Positions 5,815 through 9,498 of a DNA stretch of 9,498 bases are shown here, piece after piece; positions within the stretch are counted from its first letter, which is position 1, and each line of letters starts with the position of its first letter. The notes under the pieces are model-generated. The model ran no database searches and was not told the DNA's origin. It worked only from the letters and a program-made list of their open reading frames with translations. This stretch comes from an uncultured Methylobacillus sp. (GTDB lineage: Bacteria > Pseudomonadota > Gammaproteobacteria > Burkholderiales > Methylophilaceae). Location: contig CAMLDQ010000076.1 in the NCBI GenBank assembly GCA_946478965.1, positions 1 to 9,498 of the forward strand. The letters are read 5' to 3'. A program made the position numbers and the translations under genes.

Positions 5815-6156
5815 TCAGAAGCGGAAAAGTACCCACTGCGGAATGGAGATGCGCTCGCCGGGGCCATCCATGCGCGCCCAGCCGCCGTCGACGGACTGCT
5901 TGACCAGGTAATACGGCACGCCATGCGCGGGGGTGATTTTCTGCATGTAGAGTTCGCCGTTGATGCGGTATTCCTCGATGGTCTCCGCACCCTTCTTGAC
6001 GATGGTCACCTGCGGCTCGGTGGCAGGATCCGGCTCGTAGCCGGGCGGCGGCGGCGGCGGTTCAGGCAACGGTTCCAGGTCAGGCGGCGTATCCGCTGCG
6101 AACGCCAGCAAGGGAACGTACAGCGCCAGTAAAACCAGATGACGGATACGGGACAT
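5815..6156 (-). CDS. DUF2782-like exported protein
   Basis: Small protein of 113 residues of unknown function, resembling the DUF2782 family found near polA and thrB in betaproteobacteria (identified from memory of the family). It has a signal peptide, residues 1-20, with predicted cleavage after LAFA, so it is expected in the periplasm. Then comes a proline-rich linker (residues 25-42) containing six prolines in a row (33-38), and a C-terminal domain (about 48-113) with VTIVKKGAETIEEYRINGEL and the closing IPQWVLFRF. The start ATG 6156 is preceded by AGAGG at normal distance. An extended -10 promoter candidate lies 35 bases upstream. It is probably the first gene of a unit with thrB and the membrane protein. 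The six-proline run may depend on EF-P for translation. Confidence 0.85.
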   Translation of the reverse strand: MSRIRHLVLLALYVPLLAFAADTPPDLEPLPEPPPPPPGYEPDPATEPQVTIVKKGAETIEEYRINGELYMQKITPAHGVPYYLVKQSVDGGWARMDGPGERISIPQWVLFRF

Positions 6157-6190
6157 GGTGACCTCTCACTAATGAGTATTTTCGCGTGGA

Positions 6191-6219
6191 ATTCTAGCAG
6201 ATCGCCCGAATGTTCGGAA
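6191..6219 (-). promoter_or_regulatory. Extended -10 promoter of the DUF2782-like / thrB group
   Basis: Minus strand: TGC followed by TAGAAT (6199-6191), an extended -10 with 5 of 6 core matches. The -35 at 17-base spacing, TTCCGA (6219-6214), is poor, as is common for extended -10 promoters. A short palindrome CCGAA-TG-TTCGG (6206-6217) overlaps the -35 and spacer and could be an operator. Expected start near 6184, giving a leader of about 28 bases. Confidence 0.5.
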
Positions 6220-6259
6220 AACAATCCAGCCCGTCTTAAAGGAAAGACATCCGCGCCGA

Positions 6260-6988
6260 TCAAAGATTCAGCTGAATTTCGCGCTCCACCGGCGAAGGCT
6301 CGAAACCGCGCGACTCGTAGTACTTGAAGATCGCCTCGACCACGCGTTTTGGGTCGTCTATCACCTGGATCAGGTCCATATCCTCCGCACCGATCATGCC
6401 TTCCGACACCATCACGGCGCGGAACCAATCCAGCATGCCGCCCCAGAAGTCCGCACAGACCAGAATGATGGGGATTTTCCGGGTTTTCCCCGTCTGCACC
6501 AGCGTCAGTGCCTCCATCAGCTCGTCCATGGTGCCGAAACCGCCCGGCATGACGACATAGGCCACCGCAAACTTGACGAACATCACCTTGCGCGCAAAAA
6601 AGTGCTGGAAGGTCTGGCTGATATCCTGATAGGCATTGGCGTTCTGCTCGTGCGGTAGCTGGATATTGAGACCGATACTGGGGGATTTGCCATGAAAAGC
6701 CCCTTTGTTGGCGGCCTCCATGATGCCCGGACCACCGCCGGAGATCACGCTGAATCCGGCATCGGAAAGCTTGCGCGCGATATCCTCGGTCAACTGGTAA
6801 TACGGATGCCCGGGCTTGGTGCGCGCGCTGCCGAAAATCGACACGGCCGGGCTGATTTCCTTCAGGCGCTCCGTGGCCTCGACGAATTCTGCCATAATCT
6901 CGAACACGCGCCAGGATTCGCGCGCCGGATGCTCGCGTGCGAGCAACTCGACATCCGTGACCTTGGGAAGCTTATCTGCGACTGACAT
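6260..6988 (-). CDS. LOG-family protein (TIGR00730 type, putative nucleoside 5'-monophosphate phosphoribohydrolase)
   Basis: LOG enzymes cleave the base from nucleoside 5'-monophosphates; those named for plant cytokinin activation use isopentenyl-AMP, but the natural substrate of many bacterial members is unknown. The 242-residue protein has the Rossmann-like core: VSIFGSAR (49-56), SGGGPGIMEAANKGA (83-97) and the signature PGGFGTMDE (148-156). The likely catalytic pair is Arg133 (in FARKVMF) and Glu156. An N-terminal extension of about 45 residues precedes the core, as in longer family members. ATG 6988 has GGGAG six bases upstream. The gene is divergent from polA with 16 bp between start codons. 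No clear terminator follows; a weak hairpin without a T tract lies at 6233-6248. Confidence 0.9.
   Translation of the reverse strand: MSVADKLPKVTDVELLAREHPARESWRVFEIMAEFVEATERLKEISPAVSIFGSARTKPGHPYYQLTEDIARKLSDAGFSVISGGGPGIMEAANKGAFHGKSPSIGLNIQLPHEQNANAYQDISQTFQHFFARKVMFVKFAVAYVVMPGGFGTMDELMEALTLVQTGKTRKIPIILVCADFWGGMLDWFRAVMVSEGMIGAEDMDLIQVIDDPKRVVEAIFKYYESRGFEPSPVEREIQLNL
6893..6898 (+). promoter_or_regulatory. Weak candidate -10 element for polA inside the LOG gene
   Basis: CATAAT preceded by TGC (6890-6898) forms an extended -10 with 5 of 6 core matches; no -35 is recognisable at 17-18 bases. A second weak possibility is TCGACA at 6948-6953 with a poor -10 near 6972. Because only 16 bp separate the two genes, any polA promoter must lie inside the LOG coding region. 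Confidence 0.25.
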
Positions 6989-7004
6989 TCGGAACTCCCG
7001 ATCG

Positions 7005-9498
7005 ATGAAAACTTTATTGCTGGTGGACGGCTCGTCCTACCTTTACCGTGCCTTCCACGCCATGCCCGATTTGCGCAACCGGCACAACGAGCCGACAGGT
7101 GCGGTTCAGGGCGTGCTCAACATGCTGCGGCGCCTGCACAAGGACTACCCTTCCGATTATAGCGCCTGCGTGTTCGACGCCAAAGGCAAAACCTTTCGCG
7201 ACGACATCTATCCGGAATACAAGGCCAATCGTGCCGCCATGCCGGATGACCTGCGCGCGCAGATCGCACCGCTGCACGCCGCCATTGAAGCCATGGGCTG
7301 GCCGCTGATCGTCGAAGAAGGCGTCGAGGCGGACGACGTGATCGGCGCCCTGGCAAAGCAGGCGGAACGCGAAGGTATGCGCGTCATCATCTCCACCGGG
7401 GACAAGGACATCGCGCAGCTGGTGAACGACCACATCACCGTCGTCAATACCATGCGGGACGCGTTCAGGAAGGTCGACGACGTGCTCGACCCGGCCGGGG
7501 TGGAGAACAAATTCGGCATCCCGCCCAGCCTGATCATCGACTACCTGATCCTGATCGGCGACACCTCCGACAACGTGCCCGGGGTGGAAAAGGTCGGCCC
7601 GAAGACCGCGGTGAAATGGCTGAAGCAATACGGCTCGCTGGACAACATCGTCGCCCACGCCGACGAGATCACCGGCGTGGTCGGCGAAAACCTGCGCCGT
7701 GCACTGCCCTGGCTGCCGACCGCGCGCGAACTGATCACGATACGCTGCGACGTCGGCATCCGTGAAAACCTCGCCGACCTCGCCCCGCGCCCGCAGGACA
7801 AGGCCAAGCTGATCGAATTGTTCGAACGGCTGGACTTCAAGACCTGGCGACGCGAGCTTGACCAGACGGTTCCTGCCGAAACCGGTACGGCAACTCCGGC
7901 TGCGCAGGCCCCGACGGACTTGTTCGCCGCCGCCAGCCTGCAGAAGCGACAGTACCATTCCATCCTGAGCGAAGCCGACCTGCAAGCCTGGCTGGAGAAA
8001 ATCGGCAAAGCGGAACTCGTTTGCTTCGACACCGAAACCACCAGCCTCGACCCGATGAACGCGCGCATCGTCGGCATGTCGTTCGCCGTCGGGGCCGGCG
8101 AGGCCGCCTACCTGCCGCTGGGGCACAACTACGCCGGTGCACCGCAGCAGCTCGATTTCGATGCCACGCTGGCGCGCGTCAAGCCGCTGCTGGAAAACCC
8201 GGCGGTACGAAAAGTCGGCCAGAACCTCAAGTACGACAAGCACGTGCTCGCCAACCACGGCATCGCGCTCAACGGCATCGCGCACGACACGCTGCTGCAA
8301 AGCTACGTGCTGGAAAGCCATCGCCAGCACAACATGGACGACCTCGCGATGCGCCACCTGGGCGTCACCACCATCACGTTCGAACAAGTCGCCGGCAAAG
8401 GCGCCAAGCAGGTCGGCTTCAACCAGGTCGGCATCGAACAAGCCTCCGAATACGCCGCCGAGGATGCGGACATCACGCTGCAATTGCACCAGGCCCTCTA
8501 CCCGCAGGTCGCGCAGGATGCGAAGCTTGCCTACATCTACAGCGAGCTTGAAATGCCGGTGATGGAGATCCTGTTCAAGATGGAGCGTACCGGCGTGTTG
8601 CTGGATAGCACCATGCTGCAGGCACAAAGCCATGAACTCGGCATGAAGCTGGTCGAACTGGAACAGCAGGCGCACGAACTCGCCGGCCAGCCGTTCAACC
8701 TCGGCTCCCCCAAACAGCTGCAGGAAATCCTGTTCGGCAAGCTCGGCATCAAACCGCTGAAAAAGACACCGACCGGCGCGCCTTCGACAGATGAAGACGT
8801 ACTGCAGGAGCTGGCACTGGACCACCCGCTGCCCAAGGTACTGCTGGAATACCGCGCGTTATCCAAGCTCAAATCGACCTACACCGACAAGCTGCCGAAA
8901 TCGGTGGACGCCAACACCGGGCGGGTGCATACCAACTACAGCCAGGCCGTCGCCATCACCGGCCGGCTCGCCAGCAACGACCCCAACCTGCAGAACATCC
9001 CGGTGCGTACCGCCGAAGGCCGCCGCATCCGCGAAGCCTTCATCGCGCCGCCCGGCCATGTCATCGTTTCGGCCGACTACTCGCAGATCGAGCTGCGCAT
9101 CATGGCGCATCTTTCCCAGGACGAAGGCCTGCTCAAGGCCTTTGCCGCCGGCGAGGACATCCATCGCGCCACCGCCTCCGAAATCTTCGGCTGCAGCCGC
9201 GACGAAGTCAGCAGCGAGCAGCGCCGCTACGCCAAGGTGATCAACTTCGGCCTGATCTACGGCATGTCCGCCTTCGGCCTCGCGCAAAACCTCAATATCG
9301 ACCGTGCCGCCGCGCAGAGCTATATCGAACGCTACTTCGCCCGCTATCCCGGCGTGCGCGACTACATGCAAAACACGCGCGAACTCGCCAAGCGCCAAGG
9401 CTACGTCGAAACCATCTTCGGGCGCAGATTATGGGTGCCCGAAATCAACAGCCCCAACGGCATGCGCCGCCAGGGCGCCGAACGCGCCGCCATCAACG
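7005..9498 (+). CDS. polA: DNA polymerase I, 3' end outside window
   Basis: Repairs gaps and replaces RNA primers using 5'-nuclease, proofreading and polymerase domains. Open from ATG 7005 to the window end (831 codons plus one base), about nine-tenths of a usual protein of about 905-930 residues. The 5'-nuclease domain shows VDGSSYLYRAFHA (Asp8), EADDVIG (108-114), STGDKD (130-135) and GDTSDN (185-190). The 3'-5' exonuclease keeps its metal ligands: DTET with Asp342 and Glu344, NLKYDKHVLA, and YAAED with Tyr483 and Asp487, so proofreading is likely active. The polymerase domain has TGRLASNDPNLQNIP, motif A DYSQIELR (691-698) and the O-helix residues Arg740, Lys744, Phe748 and Tyr752, matching E. 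coli 754, 758, 762 and 766. Phe748 predicts discrimination against dideoxynucleotides. Motif C (HDE) falls beyond the window. The ribosome binding site is weak (GGAA, 10 bases upstream). Confidence 0.98.
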   Translation, partial: MKTLLLVDGSSYLYRAFHAMPDLRNRHNEPTGAVQGVLNMLRRLHKDYPSDYSACVFDAKGKTFRDDIYPEYKANRAAMPDDLRAQIAPLHAAIEAMGWPLIVEEGVEADDVIGALAKQAEREGMRVIISTGDKDIAQLVNDHITVVNTMRDAFRKVDDVLDPAGVENKFGIPPSLIIDYLILIGDTSDNVPGVEKVGPKTAVKWLKQYGSLDNIVAHADEITGVVGENLRRALPWLPTARELITIRCDVGIRENLADLAPRPQDKAKLIELFERLDFKTWRRELDQTVPAETGTATPAAQAPTDLFAAASLQKRQYHSILSEADLQAWLEKIGKAELVCFDTETTSLDPMNARIVGMSFAVGAGEAAYLPLGHNYAGAPQQLDFDATLARVKPLLENPAVRKVGQNLKYDKHVLANHGIALNGIAHDTLLQSYVLESHRQHNMDDLAMRHLGVTTITFEQVAGKGAKQVGFNQVGIEQASEYAAEDADITLQLHQALYPQVAQDAKLAYIYSELEMPVMEILFKMERTGVLLDSTMLQAQSHELGMKLVELEQQAHELAGQPFNLGSPKQLQEILFGKLGIKPLKKTPTGAPSTDEDVLQELALDHPLPKVLLEYRALSKLKSTYTDKLPKSVDANTGRVHTNYSQAVAITGRLASNDPNLQNIPVRTAEGRRIREAFIAPPGHVIVSADYSQIELRIMAHLSQDEGLLKAFAAGEDIHRATASEIFGCSRDEVSSEQRRYAKVINFGLIYGMSAFGLAQNLNIDRAAAQSYIERYFARYPGVRDYMQNTRELAKRQGYVETIFGRRLWVPEINSPNGMRRQGAERAAIN

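Noticed and set aside
6233..6248. Hairpin GTCTT / AAGAC after the LOG gene
   Set aside because: Only 5 weak pairs and no T tract, so not supported as a terminator.
7014..8825. Long open frame of 603 codons on the minus strand
   Set aside because: It lies wholly opposite polA, whose sense frame carries all catalytic motifs; the composition is typical of antisense frames in GC-rich DNA and it matches no known family.
8859..9398. Minus-strand open frame opposite the polymerase domain
   Set aside because: Same reason: shadow of polA.
1..9498. Mobile elements, tRNA, rRNA or CRISPR
   Set aside because: No transposase or integrase frame, no tRNA cloverleaf, no rRNA signature and no regularly spaced repeats were found on reading both strands.

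Overview
The window reads as a chromosomal housekeeping segment from a betaproteobacterium. The gene set and family features (GroEL, UvrD, a BPSS1780-like membrane protein, type II homoserine kinase, a DUF2782-like protein, a LOG-family protein and PolA) are what I would expect in the Nitrosomonadales/Gallionellaceae part of that class. That placement is an inference from gene content and recalled sequence similarity; there is no rRNA here. No mobile element, tRNA, rRNA or CRISPR array was seen.

Layout. Bases 1-842 are the 3' half of groEL (+), followed by a strong bidirectional terminator shared with a convergent pagP-like lipid A palmitoyltransferase gene (911-1465, -). Bases 1466-1951 hold no protein gene but are the most interesting part. 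On the minus strand, about 1842-1742, lies an apparently complete small RNA gene: a sigma-E-like promoter, three tandem hairpins (one with a C-rich anti-Shine-Dalgarno loop) and a rho-independent terminator. On the plus strand another terminator-like hairpin sits just before uvrD (1952-4057, +). uvrD converges, with a 2-bp gap, on a minus-strand group: a DUF2782-like exported protein (5815-6156), homoserine kinase thrB (4827-5777) and a polytopic membrane protein (4060-4803). Upstream of that group is a LOG-family gene (6260-6988, -), divergent from polA (7005 onward, +, cut by the window end) with only 16 bp between the two start codons.

How it fits together. UvrD and PolA are both needed in nucleotide excision repair (unwinding and removal of the cut oligonucleotide, then gap filling), but they are not in one operon here. 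ThrB makes O-phosphohomoserine for threonine synthesis and is closely linked to a membrane protein of unknown function. PagP is an outer-membrane enzyme that modifies lipid A. The neighbouring sRNA candidate has a promoter resembling the envelope-stress sigma factor class, and its loop can pair with the pagP ribosome binding site, so an envelope-stress connection is a plausible, untested idea. The pagP/sRNA stretch is visibly less GC-rich than uvrD or polA.
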